64,000 bases of DNA. Source: Methylococcales bacterium. Its GTDB lineage: Bacteria; Pseudomonadota; Gammaproteobacteria; Methylococcales; Methylomonadaceae. A model generated the notes under the pieces. That model made no database searches. It saw only the letters and a program-made list of their open reading frames with translations, and had not been told where the DNA came from. Below, one piece after another: positions 44,201-54,634 of the stretch. The translations under genes and the position numbers were made by a program. The stretch lies in contig JAUZSN010000002.1 of assembly GCA_030949405.1 (NCBI GenBank), positions 2,032,553-2,096,552 on the forward strand, read 5' to 3'. Numbering within the stretch: the stretch's first letter is position 1; each line of letters starts with the position of its first letter.

Positions 44201-45026
44201 TTTCAACTTTAATAGAACTACTATTAACAGTATAACGAAGATGCTCATCCCACCAATCCACTTCCCCATTGACTACCTCTGTTCGAGTATTTCCTAAGAT
44301 AGGTTGTGAACCACTAAACCCATGGGTATCTTCCCAGACGTTATAAACGAGTCCTGTTAAATCTTTTCTAATCGAATATCCCTCAGCACCAGACTGAGGA
44401 TTTGCTCTTGCGGAAGAAAAGGAAGCGTCATCCATAATAACACCATTGCCTTTATCCCAAGGAGTGTATTCAATACTAGGGTTATAGTACATAACATTGA
44501 GTGCAGATGATTTAATCCGCCAATCTCTTTTTTGAATTTCATCAGAACATAATTCAAGTGGACGGCGTTTAGTTTGACTATCAAAGTTTTTTAAAGGATC
44601 GGAATCGGTAAACTCACAGGAAGGGATATAAGAATTACTGGAATTAGAGAATAAATATTCAGCATCTAAAAATTTATTACCGAATTCTTTTCTATTATTA
44701 TCATTAACATAATTAGGATTATAAAACCGATAAACAGTCCCGGCAGGACGCTCAACAGAGGTTATCTGACAAGGATTTGCAGTGGGATTAGCGGCATAAC
44801 AGGTATTGTCATAAGACGCTTGTCCCCAATGATGCTTTAATAAGATTTCCCAATCCATTGAACCTGAATCATCGACCTCAAAAAAAACATTGGGTGGGGT
44901 ATTACTTGCAGAGGTAAATAAGGGGCTATCAGCTAATTTCCCAGGGGCGGCAACCCCTGTATTAATTGAACAGCTTATCAGTACACAAAAGCCAATAAAA
45001 CCACTTAAAAAGGGGCGGATAATCAT
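41253..45026 (-). CDS. pilY1: PilY1 pilus tip adhesin/assembly protein
   Basis: 1257 residues from the ATG at 45026, which follows TTGGAG and starts a good signal peptide (MIIRPFLSGFIGFCVLIS); a longer start would overlap pilX. The N-terminal half is a von Willebrand A-like domain with the metal site DDSGSMDW. The C-terminal half is the PilY1 beta-propeller (YVGFNDGMLHGFKASDGSEA, IGGGRGGSRGLFALDI), with calcium loops DTDGDGWPN and DVNNDGKVDSVD. It acts at the pilus tip in adhesion, mechanosensing and retraction control. The upstream genes encode the minor pilins that display it. Confidence 0.92.
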   Translation of the reverse strand: MIIRPFLSGFIGFCVLISCSINTGVAAPGKLADSPLFTSASNTPPNVFFEVDDSGSMDWEILLKHHWGQASYDNTCYAANPTANPCQITSVERPAGTVYRFYNPNYVNDNNRKEFGNKFLDAEYLFSNSSNSYIPSCEFTDSDPLKNFDSQTKRRPLELCSDEIQKRDWRIKSSALNVMYYNPSIEYTPWDKGNGVIMDDASFSSARANPQSGAEGYSIRKDLTGLVYNVWEDTHGFSGSQPILGNTRTEVVNGEVDWWDEHLRYTVNSSSIKVERIGYQVSSSDVTEYVISTKTLSGSTKYAELNDKNVTEAKQNIANWYQYSRNRAFVAKTAISKVIADNPKYYYGLNFINDSSFPYNGSTSNFVEVPTTSTDLATHNVDLVKGLFSLDWPKKNTPLRKGLNRIGQYYDNTDGKRNPIIQECQQNFSILFTDGFWNMKEPSGVGDVDSDGHSLGTETTTVADVARHYYTKDLSSLDNNVIANDFDTVTHQHMVTYTVAFGVKGLLVDTDGDGWPNPALLENSPNWGDPFGTNAASNNRKIDDLWHAAFNSKGKFISAETPEDVSRALSDALTSIGDRVGSIASVAFSTSALTGSTDVYLAQFESADNQWTGDLLAYPLSSNGDVSSTKRWSAADQLNTRSNPSSTRNIFTYNNTKGIPFLWNDLVTEQKNDFRLNPNNSIADDTKAEARLKYLRGDQAHEKGRATDNYNFKYRKSLLGDSIHSEPIFVAKPQLFWPSAAPFPEGSNSYEVFKESSAKNREGIVYVGFNDGMLHGFKASDGSEAFAYIPATLFSSHSATEGLHYLTSLDYKHRYYVDMPLTISDAYLNNKWHTILIGGGRGGSRGLFALDITDPTQFTQTASHADKLVLWEFDEEDDADMGYTFSKPSIVLMNNGRWAAVFGNGYNSSGDGTASLFILFLDGGNDGEWTDGSQGSSLDYVKISTKTGSINQNSTCLLSSDCNGLSSPQAVDVTGNKVIDRVYAGDLQGNMWAFDVSSANSSQWGVAYGTNNNPKPLFIAKDSTNKPQPITQKPLLSKHPQQLGGDPDVLVFFGTGQYLVDGDASDTSPQSFYGVWDNGSDSIKPSDLVKQTFVSGSLTNKGKNVSDSIRILTDHEVDYEGGQHGWAIDLTAAPGERMIVDADLRGDFLSFNTWIPEGSACGSGGSGFLMLVKLLNGGNPEGVLFDVNNDGKVDSVDKIGVSGGDASFASGIVYSVGFPASSVYFNKKRYIDIDNPTAVTNFSKGYTGRLSWQELRR

Positions 45027-45039
45027 ATTAGTCTCCAAA

Positions 45040-45573
45040 TTAATAGAATTCTTTACCATAATTTAATCTCAAGTAGGCTTCACTGGTATCCTGCGCGCCT
45101 GTTCCTTTTGATGTCACTGTAAAATAAGAAATAATCACTGAACAGGGTTGGCCATAAGACGCTGTATTAATACAAGGAACTTCATGATCCCCCGTGTATT
45201 TTATAAAATAACGGGGTTGAATATTCACTTGATCTAGGTTTGCATCAAACGAAAAAGAATCATTGTCCGTCCATGTATTAGAATTAAAATGGTCTGGAAC
45301 GCTTTCATCTTTAGAGAGTAATCCGTTTTCTGTCGTTGCGGCAAATTCTTCAGTGGTTGTTTTACTTTCTATTTTTATTTCACCCGCTCTTAAAGCCGCT
45401 TCTGCGGCTTGGAAGGCTAAATTTTTATCGCGGTTATTATTGGCCATTTTTTCTTCAAGCCCTGTGACTTGCGTCCCCGTTATGCCAATGAGACTAAGCA
45501 ATACTAGCATGATGAGACTCACAACCAAAACAACCCCGGATTGATTTTTTAATGTATTTATTTTATTTATCAT
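45040..45573 (-). CDS. pilX: Minor pilin assembly protein PilX
   Basis: 177 residues with the PilX N-terminus: SGVVLVVSLIMLVLLSLIGITG, then LEEKMANNNRDKNLAFQAAEAALRAGE. PilX lacks a classic +5 Glu-type leader and sits between PilW and PilY1. It helps build the minor pilin complex that primes the pilus and anchors PilY1. The gene order pilW-pilX-pilY1 is as in Pseudomonas. Confidence 0.9.
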   Translation of the reverse strand: MINKINTLKNQSGVVLVVSLIMLVLLSLIGITGTQVTGLEEKMANNNRDKNLAFQAAEAALRAGEIKIESKTTTEEFAATTENGLLSKDESVPDHFNSNTWTDNDSFSFDANLDQVNIQPRYFIKYTGDHEVPCINTASYGQPCSVIISYFTVTSKGTGAQDTSEAYLRLNYGKEFY

Positions 45574-45589
45574 GATTCATCGCCTTAAT

Positions 45590-46570
45590 TTAAGGAAGTC
45601 GATTGCGAACAGCCACTGTTGCTGAAAAAACCTTTCTTAACCTATTATCTGTTGGGGTTACGTCTGAACCATTATAAGTATAAACAATGGGTTTTGAGGT
45701 TAAATTATCGTCAGGGGAGACCACTAATAATGTAATACGAACACTGATAACATTACTCATTTTTAAGCCTACCGTACCTGCGGGAACATAATAGTTAGGC
45801 GTATTATCCCCGTCTGTATCGGCGCCATATAAAATTTGTAAATTTTCAATGCCATCTACAAGTTCTTGATCAGCACCACCATTCGCGGTTCTAAAAAGTG
45901 CAGAGCCATTATTAGCCGCATTTTGTTTGATAAAGTATGTATACGAATTAAATTTATAAATATAAGCATCAAGGCCATAAATTTTTTGAAATTTATCATG
46001 TTGATTTCCAGGGAGTAAGCTTCCACCTGTTTGATGGCGAAGTTCAGTACTAGGTGAATTAGTAATTTGAAAAACATCCCCCATTGCACAGTCACTCATC
46101 AAAACAATTTCACCTTTCTGAAGATTACTATTGTTTTCAATGTTAACGCTAGGATCATTAAGGCTATCAAGCATTGACGTTAAAGAAATATTTGAACTTA
46201 AAACCCCTTTTAAAATAAGGCTATCCGTACCATCTATAATATTACTATTGGTACTATCATTATCAGCCCCATTAATACTTTCTTTAAAGCTATCAAACGT
46301 TGCATCGTTTTTGAGCATTGATTTTATATTAGTCACTGTCTTTAAACAGCCCCAATACCCTGCCATCCGAATATCACGACTAATAAATTCAACGGCAAAA
46401 CGACCATTTTCCTGCATCCGTGATAAATTATCTTGCATTTTATAGGTTTGCTGGCTACTCAAAAAAATCTGCATCACCCCGCCCATTAAAAATAAGCCAA
46501 TGACCATCGCAATCATAATTTCTATGAGCGTTATTCCACGCTGCGCGCTATTTATAGGAAGTTGTTTCAT
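45590..46570 (-). CDS. pilW: Minor pilin PilW
   Basis: 326 residues with a prepilin leader ending RG and the helix ITLIEIMIAMVIGLFLMGGV. It continues with IFLSSQQTYKMQDNLSRMQENGRFAVEFISRDIRMAGY, the PilW signature. It overlaps pilV by four bases (ATGA), so the two are coupled. It belongs to the tip complex with PilV, PilX and FimT. Confidence 0.92.
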   Translation of the reverse strand: MKQLPINSAQRGITLIEIMIAMVIGLFLMGGVMQIFLSSQQTYKMQDNLSRMQENGRFAVEFISRDIRMAGYWGCLKTVTNIKSMLKNDATFDSFKESINGADNDSTNSNIIDGTDSLILKGVLSSNISLTSMLDSLNDPSVNIENNSNLQKGEIVLMSDCAMGDVFQITNSPSTELRHQTGGSLLPGNQHDKFQKIYGLDAYIYKFNSYTYFIKQNAANNGSALFRTANGGADQELVDGIENLQILYGADTDGDNTPNYYVPAGTVGLKMSNVISVRITLLVVSPDDNLTSKPIVYTYNGSDVTPTDNRLRKVFSATVAVRNRLP

Positions 46571-47058
46571 AATTTAAAACTCATTTTAAATTCTAATTCA
46601 TCATTCGTCTTATAAGCATCGTTAATTTTACTTTTATCATCCCACGTTAGCGAAATCGTAAATGACCTATTGGCTAAGGGGCCGAAAATTTCAATTTTCC
46701 CGACTCCATTGGGTAAAATTCTTGTAATATCGGTGTTCCATTCAAACAAATCGTGTTCTGCCATTTGTGAGGGCGTACATGATCCTGTAATAGTGGTGCA
46801 TCCATTTTGTTTAGTCGCTTGCGTTAAGGGGTTCGTCATAACGTATTGACTATTTGAGCCTAACTCAGCATGTGTAATATTGGTTCGCATTCGGTCAGCC
46901 ATATCATAAACCAGTAAGGTTGCTTGTCCTCGTTGATAAGAACTCAGATTATTTTTCAACCCCATCATTTGTATGCCTGCCAACCCCAGTAAGCCAATCG
47001 CTAAAATAACCATTGAAATTAATACCTCAATTAAGGTAAACCCATGATTTTTTTTCAT
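46567..47058 (-). CDS. pilV: Minor pilin PilV
   Basis: 163 residues: short leader MKKNHG, then FTLIEVLISMVILAIGLLGLAGIQ with the +5 glutamate, and QATLLVYDMADRMRTN, a conserved PilV pattern. It starts the pilV-W overlap. It is 41 bp after the FimT-like gene on the same strand, so it is part of the same operon. Confidence 0.92.
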   Translation of the reverse strand: MKKNHGFTLIEVLISMVILAIGLLGLAGIQMMGLKNNLSSYQRGQATLLVYDMADRMRTNITHAELGSNSQYVMTNPLTQATKQNGCTTITGSCTPSQMAEHDLFEWNTDITRILPNGVGKIEIFGPLANRSFTISLTWDDKSKINDAYKTNDELEFKMSFKL

Positions 47059-47099
47059 TTAAATCTCCCTAACTAAGGTTAAAATTGAATAGGTTAAGT

Positions 47100-47654
47100 T
47101 TAGGGGCATGACGAAACATCCCCCCTAGAAATTCGCGCTCGCCCGACGGCATTAAGCACAACTCGACGAGAATTAATAGTATCCCCAGCGGTGGCGCATA
47201 ACCTAAAGGAATCATTTAAAAAACTACCTGAAGAACTATTCAGCCCTGAGGGTAAATAAGCCGTCCAATCATTAAAGTTAGCCCCTGTCATCAGTGTATA
47301 ATTATTTTCTAACGGAGGATATGTTTTTAATAAGGTATCAACACCCTCATTAAAAATCTGATTATTATTAGCATCTATAAATATATCCCAACCTTCACTC
47401 CAATTTTTACTCGTAGTGCCTTTCCGTCGAATATAAACCATCATATTGCGTTTAATGGCTTCACTTCGTGCTAAATTTAGAGAGGCAATTAATTGATTCG
47501 CATTCGTGGTTAGGCGACTATTCCTAACAGCCCCTGTAAAACTTGGATAGCCAATTGACATAACAATTGACATGATTGTTATTGTTATTAACAACTCAAT
47601 CAAGGTAAACCCTTGCTGTCCATCTATTTTTTTGTTGAAAATATCCATAAGCAT
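47100..47654 (-). CDS. fimT: FimT/GspH-type minor pilin
   Basis: 184 residues. The leader ends QQG, followed by FTLIELLITITIMSIVMSIGYPSF. The segment TTNANQLIASLNLARSEAIKRNM is the GspH/FimT signature and the C-terminal part has the usual beta structure with cysteines. It is the first gene of the minor pilin operon, probably initiating the tip complex and possibly binding DNA, as FimT does in some competent species. Start ATG codons lie at 47654 and 47648; no strong ribosome site decides between them. Confidence 0.85.
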   Translation of the reverse strand: MLMDIFNKKIDGQQGFTLIELLITITIMSIVMSIGYPSFTGAVRNSRLTTNANQLIASLNLARSEAIKRNMMVYIRRKGTTSKNWSEGWDIFIDANNNQIFNEGVDTLLKTYPPLENNYTLMTGANFNDWTAYLPSGLNSSSGSFLNDSFRLCATAGDTINSRRVVLNAVGRARISRGDVSSCP

Positions 47655-48137
47655 TAACAGATTATAAGTGTAATGTAGCTAAACCGTATCATGATAAATT
47701 ATCAATGTCATTGTTAGCGAGTGTAAATTAAGAGGTGGGTTCGATTTTTTCGTCTATTTATCTTAATCTTCTCTTAATAGAGCGCAATCATTAAATGATT
47801 TAAATAGAGTACGCCATTCTATACTATTTAAATAAAAGCAATTAATAGACCAACGTGAAAAATAAGCGAGTGTTAGCGTGTCGATAAACACGCCACTAAA
47901 ATGACTTGTTCTTATGAAAATAACTTATAAATCAATAAACTATGGGTGTGATGGTTTTGTTTTTAGCGACTGATTTATATTTATATTATCAGGTGAAAAA
48001 GATAAGGAAATTTGTTTGTTAAGGTAGGGTGTCCTTACGTTACATGGCGTTATTTAAAAAATAAAAATAGTTTAAGGAAGCTAAGTTTCCTTATTGAAAT
48101 GGGAAACCTTTTTAAGCGACTAGTAATGAAAATCAAG
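47655..48137. other. Non-coding gap between divergent-facing operons
   Basis: About 480 bp, AT-rich, with the pil operon promoter expected at its left side. I see no RNA gene, repeat or convincing coding frame in it. Confidence 0.5.
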
Positions 48138-48176
48138 CCTAAAAATTTGTCATTAATTGACAATTTTAGGTTTTTT
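48138..48176. terminator. Bidirectional-looking terminator after prfB
   Basis: A long stem CCTAAAA...TGTCA / TGACA...TTTTAGG (48138-48170) with a TTTTTT run on the plus side and As on the other. It lies 20 bp beyond the prfB stop on the minus strand. Confidence 0.75.
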
Positions 48177-48190
48177 ACCAACGAAAATAA

Positions 48191-49288
48191 TTACAAACCT
48201 GCTTTTAAGCTCGCCTCAATAAACGGATCTAAATCCCCATCTAAAACAGCCTGAGTGTTCCCTGTTTCAACATGTGTGCGTAAATCTTTAATCCGTGATT
48301 GATCCAGCACATAAGAACGAATTTGACTGCCCCAGCCTATATCGGATTTAGTTTCCTCGACTGCTTGTTGGCTTTCACTCCGCTTCAACATTTCTAATTC
48401 ATAAAGTTTCGCCTTTAATTGTTTCATCGCGGTCTCTTTATTTTTATGCTGAGAGCGGTCGTTTTGACATTGCACCACAGTTCCAGAGGGGTTATGGGTT
48501 ATTCGTACGGCTGATTCCGTTTTATTAATATGCTGCCCACCAGCACCACTCGCACGATAAACATCAATTCTTAAATCAGCGGGGTTAATATCAATGGTCA
48601 CATTATCATCAATTTCAGGGGAAACAAACACCGCGGCAAATGAGGTATGACGACGGCTTCCTGAATCAAAGGGGGATTTTCGGACTAAACGGTGAACGCC
48701 TATTTCAGTTCGTAACCAACCAAAGGCATAATCCCCCGTAAATTTAATCGTACAGCTTTTAATACCTGCGACTTCTCCCGAAGACTCCTCAATGAGTTCC
48801 GTTTTAAAGCCTTTTCTTTCGCCCCAACGTAAAAACATTCGCTCCAACATTTGCGCCCAATCCTGTGCTTCCGTGCCTCCAGAGCCTGATTGAATATCTA
48901 AAAAAGCATTATTCGCATCCATTTTCCCCGAAAACATTCGTTGAAATTCTAAATTCATTACTTTTTTTTCAAACTGATCTAAATCAACAACGATACTCGC
49001 TAAGGTTTCTTCATCATTTTCATCAACCACCATTGCTAATAATTCATTTGCATCGACTAAACCATGTTCTAACTCATGAATAGTATTAATAATAATTTCT
49101 AATAATCCCCGTTCTTTACCTAATGCTTGTGCTTTTTCGGGTTGATTCCAAATTTCAGGGTTTTCCAGTTCTCTTAAAACCTCCACTAAGCGCTCAGTTT
49201 TAACGTCAAAGTCTAAATATTTTTTGAGGGCCTGTCCGCGTTGGTTAAGATCAGCGATTTTGTTTTTAATGGGATTTATTTCTTGCAT
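48191..49288 (-). CDS. prfB: Peptide chain release factor 2, without programmed frameshift
   Basis: Recognises UAA and UGA stop codons and releases the peptide. 365 residues with the RF2 anticodon-like SPF motif ([15 protein letters not shown]) and the catalytic GGQ ([18 protein letters not shown]). Most prfB genes carry an in-frame TGA near codon 26 that needs a +1 frameshift for autoregulation. Here that region ([13 protein letters not shown]) is one uninterrupted frame: TTA GAC TTT GAC replaces the shift site. So the feedback control seems lost or never acquired. It is monocistronic on the minus strand. Confidence 0.95.
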   Translation of the reverse strand: MQEINPIKNKIADLNQRGQALKKYLDFDVKTERLVEVLRELENPEIWNQPEKAQALGKERGLLEIIINTIHELEHGLVDANELLAMVVDENDEETLASIVVDLDQFEKKVMNLEFQRMFSGKMDANNAFLDIQSGSGGTEAQDWAQMLERMFLRWGERKGFKTELIEESSGEVAGIKSCTIKFTGDYAFGWLRTEIGVHRLVRKSPFDSGSRRHTSFAAVFVSPEIDDNVTIDINPADLRIDVYRASGAGGQHINKTESAVRITHNPSGTVVQCQNDRSQHKNKETAMKQLKAKLYELEMLKRSESQQAVEETKSDIGWGSQIRSYVLDQSRIKDLRTHVETGNTQAVLDGDLDPFIEASLKAGL

Positions 49289-49465
49289 AAGGTCATTTTA
49301 CACTATTTATATAGGCGGGTTAAGAAGGGGGCATTTTAAACGATAACTAGAGATAACAAAAGCACTTAACTTAAGAGGATATTTCAAATAATAACGGACT
49401 TTAATAAAAATAAAAAATAAAAACTTGCTAAATTATAATAAGTCTTTATAATAACTCAAATCAAT

Positions 49466-49542
<77 letters not shown>

Positions 49543-49552
49543 TATTTAAAAG

Positions 49553-49576
49553 AACCCCATTTATGGGGTTTTTTGT
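49553..49576 (+). terminator. Terminator after the initiator tRNA
   Basis: AACCCCAT / ATGGGGTT stem with a short loop and TTTTTT. Some transcripts must pass it to reach nusA, as in E. coli metY. Confidence 0.85.
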
Positions 49577-49627
49577 TTTCTAAAGGTTAGAAAACAATAG
49601 AAGTTACAACAATACGTCATCAATGGA

Positions 49628-49652
49628 AGGGCCTTTAGGCTCTTTTTTTTTT
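49628..49652 (+). terminator. Second terminator-like hairpin before rimP
   Basis: AGGGCC / GGCTCT with a TTTA loop followed by about ten Ts. It may attenuate readthrough into the nusA operon. Confidence 0.65.
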
Positions 49653-49677
49653 GTGTAAAATAAAGTGAGTCCAGCGA

Positions 49678-50169
49678 ATGAAGCAAGCCCCTGAACATTT
49701 AGTGAATCTTATCGAACCTATTGTTGAGGGACTTGGGTATGAGTGTGTTGGAATTGATTACAACCCACACCCAAAAAATGGTTTATTACGGATTTATATT
49801 GATAGTGATGCGGGTATTTTAGTAACGGACTGTACTAAAGTTAGCCATCAAATTAGTGGCGCAATGGATGTCGAAGATCCTATTTCTTCAAATTATCATT
49901 TAGAAGTATCCTCGCCAGGCGAAAGCAGACCCTTTTTTAAAGTGGGGCAATTTGAACGTTTTATTGGTAGCACAGTAGAAATAAACCTCTTTAATCCGGT
50001 TCAAAAACGTCGAAAAATAACAGGATCCATTCATAAAGTTGAAGGCGATATTATCTTTCTTCAAGAACTCAATCAAACTCAGCTTATTGAAATTCCATTT
50101 ACGGCGATGAGCAAAGCACGTCTTGTGCCGCAATATATACTTGAAAAAGGAGGTCATCATGTCAAATAA
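49678..50169 (+). CDS. rimP: Ribosome maturation factor RimP
   Basis: 163 residues; assists 30S subunit assembly. It has the RimP pattern LIEPIVEGLGYECVGIDYNP, then LRIYIDSD and DPISSNYHLEVSSPGESRPF. It is the first protein gene of the operon and overlaps nusA by 11 bases, so the ribosome site of nusA (AAGGAGGT) lies in its last codons. Confidence 0.95.
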   Translation: MKQAPEHLVNLIEPIVEGLGYECVGIDYNPHPKNGLLRIYIDSDAGILVTDCTKVSHQISGAMDVEDPISSNYHLEVSSPGESRPFFKVGQFERFIGSTVEINLFNPVQKRRKITGSIHKVEGDIIFLQELNQTQLIEIPFTAMSKARLVPQYILEKGGHHVK

Positions 50170-51694
50170 AGAAATTTTATTAGTAGTTGATGTTTTTTCT
50201 AATGAAAAAGACATTGATAAGGGAATTGTATTTCAGGCGATTGAATCAGCGTTAGAAGCATCCGCGATTAAACGTCATGCGTTTCCAATTAAAGCCAGAG
50301 TGGCGATTGATCGAACGTCGGGCGATTATGATACCTTTCGATGTTGGGAAGTGGTTGAGCCTAATGATGAAGTTGATGGTGATGTTGCTTTTCCTAGTTG
50401 GCAAGTTTTGCTTGAAGTGGCTCAATTAGATGATGCAGACATTGAAGTCGGTGATTTCGTTGAAGAAGAAATCGAATCCGCCCAATTTTGTCGAATTGCA
50501 GCACAAACAGCCAAACAAGTTATTATTCAAAAAGTACGTGAAGCTGAACGTCAAAAAATTGTTGAAGCCTATGAAGATCGTGTGGGTGAGTTAGTTACAG
50601 GCGTTGTTAAACGAATTGAGAAAGGCAGTCTTTATCTTGATTTAGGGGGACATGTAGAAGCTTATATTGCTAAAGATGATATGATTCCTAGAGAATCTAT
50701 TCGTACTGGCGATAGAATTCGAGGGTATCTAAAAGAAGTCCGTTTAGAACCCCGAGGGCCTCAATTATTTGTCAGTCGAACCTCATCTGAACTTCTTGTG
50801 GCTTTATTTCGACTTGAAGTTCCCGAAGTCGGTGAAGGTTTAATCGAAGTCTTAGCCGCAGCACGCGATCCAGGTTCACGCGCTAAAATTGCCGTTAGAA
50901 GTTATGATCCACGATTAGATCCTGTCGGAGCGTGTGTCGGAATGCGAGGCTCACGGGTACAGGCGATTACCAATGAATTATCAGGTGAGCGAGTGGATAT
51001 TATTTTATGGAATAATAATGAAGCTCAATTTGTTATTAATGCGATGTCACCTGCTGAAATAGAATCCATTGTGGTGGATGAAGATAAGCACAGTATGGAT
51101 GTTGCAGTTGCAACCGATAATTTATCTCAGGCGATTGGACGCGGCGGACAAAACGTACGATTAGCAACCGAATTAACCGGTTGGGAACTAAATGTTTTAG
51201 ATGTTTCCAAAGTTGAAGAGGATGCAGAAGCCGAGATAGATACGGTTAAAAATATTTTTATGGATCAACTGGCTGTTGATGCTGACATTGCAATTATTTT
51301 AGCCGAAGTCGGGTTTAATAGCGTGGAAGAAATAGCCTATGTTCCTATGGATGAAATGCTAGAGATTGACGGTTTTGATGCAGAACTGGTTGAATTATTA
51401 AAGGATCGTGCAAAAGATGCGTTACTTATTAATGCCATTACCTCTGAAGAAAAAATTGAAACAGCAACACCTGCCGATGATTTATTAACGATGGCGGGCA
51501 TGGATGAGAAATTAGCTTATGAGATGGCGAGTGAGGGAATTATCACTCTCAATGATTTAGCAGATCAAGCTATTTATGACCTGTTAAAGTTTACGAGCAT
51601 GGATGAATCACGAGCAGGAGCCTTAATTATGAAAGCGCGTGAACGATGGTTTGCGGTAGAAAATAGCCAAGAAAAAGGGGGGGAAAATGAGTAA
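50159..51694 (+). CDS. nusA: Transcription elongation factor NusA
   Basis: Binds RNA polymerase and nascent RNA to control pausing, termination and antitermination. 511 residues from the ATG at 50159, which follows a strong AAGGAGGT; an upstream TTG frame extension is rejected. Domains are an N-terminal polymerase-binding part ([20 protein letters not shown]), S1 ([20 protein letters not shown]), two KH domains ([12 protein letters not shown], then [13 protein letters not shown]), and two C-terminal acidic repeats as in E. coli. It overlaps infB by eight bases. Confidence 0.97.
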   Translation: MSNKEILLVVDVFSNEKDIDKGIVFQAIESALEASAIKRHAFPIKARVAIDRTSGDYDTFRCWEVVEPNDEVDGDVAFPSWQVLLEVAQLDDADIEVGDFVEEEIESAQFCRIAAQTAKQVIIQKVREAERQKIVEAYEDRVGELVTGVVKRIEKGSLYLDLGGHVEAYIAKDDMIPRESIRTGDRIRGYLKEVRLEPRGPQLFVSRTSSELLVALFRLEVPEVGEGLIEVLAAARDPGSRAKIAVRSYDPRLDPVGACVGMRGSRVQAITNELSGERVDIILWNNNEAQFVINAMSPAEIESIVVDEDKHSMDVAVATDNLSQAIGRGGQNVRLATELTGWELNVLDVSKVEEDAEAEIDTVKNIFMDQLAVDADIAIILAEVGFNSVEEIAYVPMDEMLEIDGFDAELVELLKDRAKDALLINAITSEEKIETATPADDLLTMAGMDEKLAYEMASEGIITLNDLADQAIYDLLKFTSMDESRAGALIMKARERWFAVENSQEKGGENE

Positions 51695-54263
51695 CCAAAC
51701 GGTACGACAATTAGCAGAGGTTGTTAAAATTCCTCTTGATCGTTTATTAGAGCAGCTAAAAGAAGCGGGTCTAAAAGTAAATCGCCCTGATGATATTGTT
51801 GATGAAGGTGAAAAAAACAAATTATTAGCGCATTTGCGTAAGCGACATGGTAAAAATGACGGTGTCGATAGTGTGGATACACCTAAACGGGTGATATTGA
51901 AACACAGAAAAGTAAGTGAACTCAAACAAACGTCTATTTCTGGTAAATCAACGAAATCAATTTCTATTGAAGTTCGTAAGAAAAAAACCTATGTCAAACG
52001 TTCTGATGAATTGAATCCGAATGCAGAGAATAAAGCTGTTGACATACAAACAACAGACGTAACAACGGTGGACGCTATCGGAAAAAAAACGAATATAGAA
52101 ACAAAATCGAAATCAGTCGTTGAAAAAATAGACCCTGTAGTGGATGCTGAGCAGCAGAAAAAAGTGCTAGAGAAAAAGAAAGAAGATGACAAAGAACGAT
52201 TGGAACGTGAACGGAAGCAACGTTTAGAAGCCTCTGTCGAACGTAATGCAGAAAAAGTTAGAAAAATAGCAGCGGCTAAACAACAAGCTGCTACGACGAC
52301 AACAACGACTGAAAAAAAGAAACCGAGTTACCGAAATAAAGCCGCCGAACCTAAGCGCAACGATAAAAATACTAAATCGGCTGTGGCTGATAAAGGTCGT
52401 AAAGGACGCGGAGGCAAAGGTAAAAAAGGACGATTAAAAGGTCGAGCTGCGGTTAATCCTGCTATTGAGACTAAACATCAGTTTGAAATGCCTGTGGCCC
52501 CTACCATCAAGGAAGTGGCTATTCCTGAAAGCATTATTGTGTCTGAATTAGCGCAGAAAATGAGCGTAAAAGCGGCTGAAGTCATTAAGCAATTAATGAA
52601 ACTTGGGTTGATGGCGACGATCAATCAAAGTATTGATCAAGAAACCGCGGTTATTTTAGTTGAAGAAATGGGGCATAAGCCCGTTATTCAAAGTGATGAT
52701 GATATTGAGCAAGAAATGTTATCACAAGTGGTTGAAGTCGATGGTAGGGAGCACTTTTCACGCGCACCTATCGTAACCATTATGGGGCATGTCGATCACG
52801 GAAAAACTTCACTTTTAGATTATATTAGAAAAACACGCGTTGCCGCAGGCGAAGCGGGCGGAATTACGCAACATATCGGAGCCTATCAAGTTAAAACTGA
52901 TCATGGCTCGGTGACATTTTTAGATACCCCAGGACATGCCGCTTTTACAGCAATGCGTGCGCGTGGAGCTAAAATTACCGATGTTGTTATTATTGTTGTT
53001 GCCGCTGACGATGGTGTCATGCCACAAACGAAAGAAGCGGTTGAACATGCAAAAGCCGCTGAAGTTCCTATTATTATCGCTATTAATAAAATTGATAAGC
53101 CTGAAGCGAACCCTGAAAAAGTAATGCAGGAATTAGCCATCATTAATGTGGTGCCTGAAGAATGGGGCGGCGATACTCAGTTTCTTAAAATCTCAGCAAA
53201 AACAGGTGAAGGCGTTAATGAGCTTATTGAAGCCTTAATTTTACAATCTGAAATTTTAGAATTAAAAGCACCTATAGAAGGGACGGCTTCGGGATTAGTG
53301 GTCGAATCACGCCTTGAAAAAGGACGCGGTGCTGTCGCAACGATTCTAGTTCAAAAAGGAACCTTAAAGAAAGGCGACATTATTCTATGTGGACATGAAT
53401 ACGGTCGTCTTCGTGCCATGTTTGATGAAACCAGTACACTGATAAAAGAAGCTGGGCCTTGCGCCCCTGTTGAAATATTAGGTCTATCAGGCACGCCGAA
53501 TGCAGGTGATGAATTCTTAGTGGTGAAAAATGAACGTACCGCACGGGAACTTGCAGAACATCGTGAAGATAAGCACAAACTAAGTCGTCACGCTGCACAA
53601 CAAGCTGCGAAATTGGATGAAGTTTTTGCTAAAATGGCCGCAGGTGAGACTTCAACGTTAAACTTAGTCATTAAAACCGATGTTCAAGGCAGTCTTGAAG
53701 CACTACGCGAATCGTTGGTGAAATTATCAACCGATGAAGTCGATGTTAAATGTGTTTATGGCGGTGTCGGGGGTATTAATGAAGGTGATGTTAACTTAGC
53801 CTTAGCCTCGGGTGCGATCTTAATGGGCTTTAATGTCCGTGCGGATAGTACCTCGCGTAAATTAATTGCCGAAAAAGATATTGATTTACATTATTACAGT
53901 GTTATCTATGAAGCGATTGACGAAGTAAAACGTTCGATTAATGGAATGCTGGCTCCTGATATTCAAGAAAAAATCTTGGGACTGGCCGAAGTTCGTGATG
54001 TTTTCCGTTCGCCTAAGTTTGGTTCAATTGCAGGCTGTATGGTTATTGACGGCATCGTGAAACGTAACTTACCTATTCGGGTATTGCGTGATAACGTCGT
54101 TATTTATGAAGGTCAACTGGAATCATTACGTCGTTTTAAAGATGATGTTAATGAAGTTAAGATGGGCATGGAATGTGGTATTGGGGTTAAAAACTACAAT
54201 GATGTCAAAACAGGGGATCAAATCGAAGTATTTGAACGTATTGAAGTAAAGCGAGAAATTTAA
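51687..54263 (+). CDS. infB: Translation initiation factor IF-2
   Basis: 858 residues; GTPase that brings initiator tRNA to the ribosome. N-terminal IF2 subdomain, a long charged Lys/Glu region (about 90-260), then the G domain with [14 protein letters not shown] near 366, [15 protein letters not shown] and INKIDKP. The C-terminal domains include the fMet-tRNA binding end. It starts inside the nusA end (overlap of eight bases). A long N-terminal linker is usual in this clade. Confidence 0.97.
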   Translation: MSNQTVRQLAEVVKIPLDRLLEQLKEAGLKVNRPDDIVDEGEKNKLLAHLRKRHGKNDGVDSVDTPKRVILKHRKVSELKQTSISGKSTKSISIEVRKKKTYVKRSDELNPNAENKAVDIQTTDVTTVDAIGKKTNIETKSKSVVEKIDPVVDAEQQKKVLEKKKEDDKERLERERKQRLEASVERNAEKVRKIAAAKQQAATTTTTTEKKKPSYRNKAAEPKRNDKNTKSAVADKGRKGRGGKGKKGRLKGRAAVNPAIETKHQFEMPVAPTIKEVAIPESIIVSELAQKMSVKAAEVIKQLMKLGLMATINQSIDQETAVILVEEMGHKPVIQSDDDIEQEMLSQVVEVDGREHFSRAPIVTIMGHVDHGKTSLLDYIRKTRVAAGEAGGITQHIGAYQVKTDHGSVTFLDTPGHAAFTAMRARGAKITDVVIIVVAADDGVMPQTKEAVEHAKAAEVPIIIAINKIDKPEANPEKVMQELAIINVVPEEWGGDTQFLKISAKTGEGVNELIEALILQSEILELKAPIEGTASGLVVESRLEKGRGAVATILVQKGTLKKGDIILCGHEYGRLRAMFDETSTLIKEAGPCAPVEILGLSGTPNAGDEFLVVKNERTARELAEHREDKHKLSRHAAQQAAKLDEVFAKMAAGETSTLNLVIKTDVQGSLEALRESLVKLSTDEVDVKCVYGGVGGINEGDVNLALASGAILMGFNVRADSTSRKLIAEKDIDLHYYSVIYEAIDEVKRSINGMLAPDIQEKILGLAEVRDVFRSPKFGSIAGCMVIDGIVKRNLPIRVLRDNVVIYEGQLESLRRFKDDVNEVKMGMECGIGVKNYNDVKTGDQIEVFERIEVKREI

Positions 54264-54266
54264 TTT

Positions 54267-54632
54267 ATGGCAAGCGAATTTGGTCGTAGTGCGCGAGTTT
54301 CATCACAGATTCAAAAAGAACTCGCGCTGGTTTTTCAGCGTGACATTGCGGATACACGCCTTGGTTTTATTACCATTAATGAAGTCGCCTTGAGTAAAGA
54401 TTTAGCGATGGCTAAAATTTATATCACCGTGCTTAATGGAAATGACGAGGCCAAACAAAAGCAAATCAAGTTGCTTAACGAACTTGTTCCTGTTATTCGT
54501 CACTATCTTGCTAAACGGATGCGTTTACGGCATATTTCAGAATTACGTTTTATTTATGATGATTCGTTTGATACAGGGATGCGTGTCAATGAATTATTAC
54601 ACGAGGTTAAACCCTTGGAAGATAAAACGTAG
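54267..54632 (+). CDS. rbfA: Ribosome-binding factor A
   Basis: 121 residues; KH-like fold that helps mature 16S rRNA in the 30S subunit. Conserved pattern SSQIQKELALVFQRDIADTR and LRHISELRFIYDDSFDTGMR. It starts three bases after infB and ends two bases before truB, so it is tightly coupled in the operon. Confidence 0.95.
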   Translation: MASEFGRSARVSSQIQKELALVFQRDIADTRLGFITINEVALSKDLAMAKIYITVLNGNDEAKQKQIKLLNELVPVIRHYLAKRMRLRHISELRFIYDDSFDTGMRVNELLHEVKPLEDKT

Positions 54633-54634
54633 TT

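Noticed and set aside
45027-45059. Longer PilY1 start overlapping pilX
   Set aside because: The ATG at 45026 follows TTGGAG and directly begins the signal peptide.
47897-47915. GACTTGTTCTTA, similar to the IS5-family end, in the gap upstream of the pil operon
   Set aside because: Only about eleven bases match and no transposase sequence follows, so chance is likely.
48012-48254. 80-codon open frame running into prfB
   Set aside because: It crosses the terminator hairpin and the end of prfB on the other strand and has no protein-like features.
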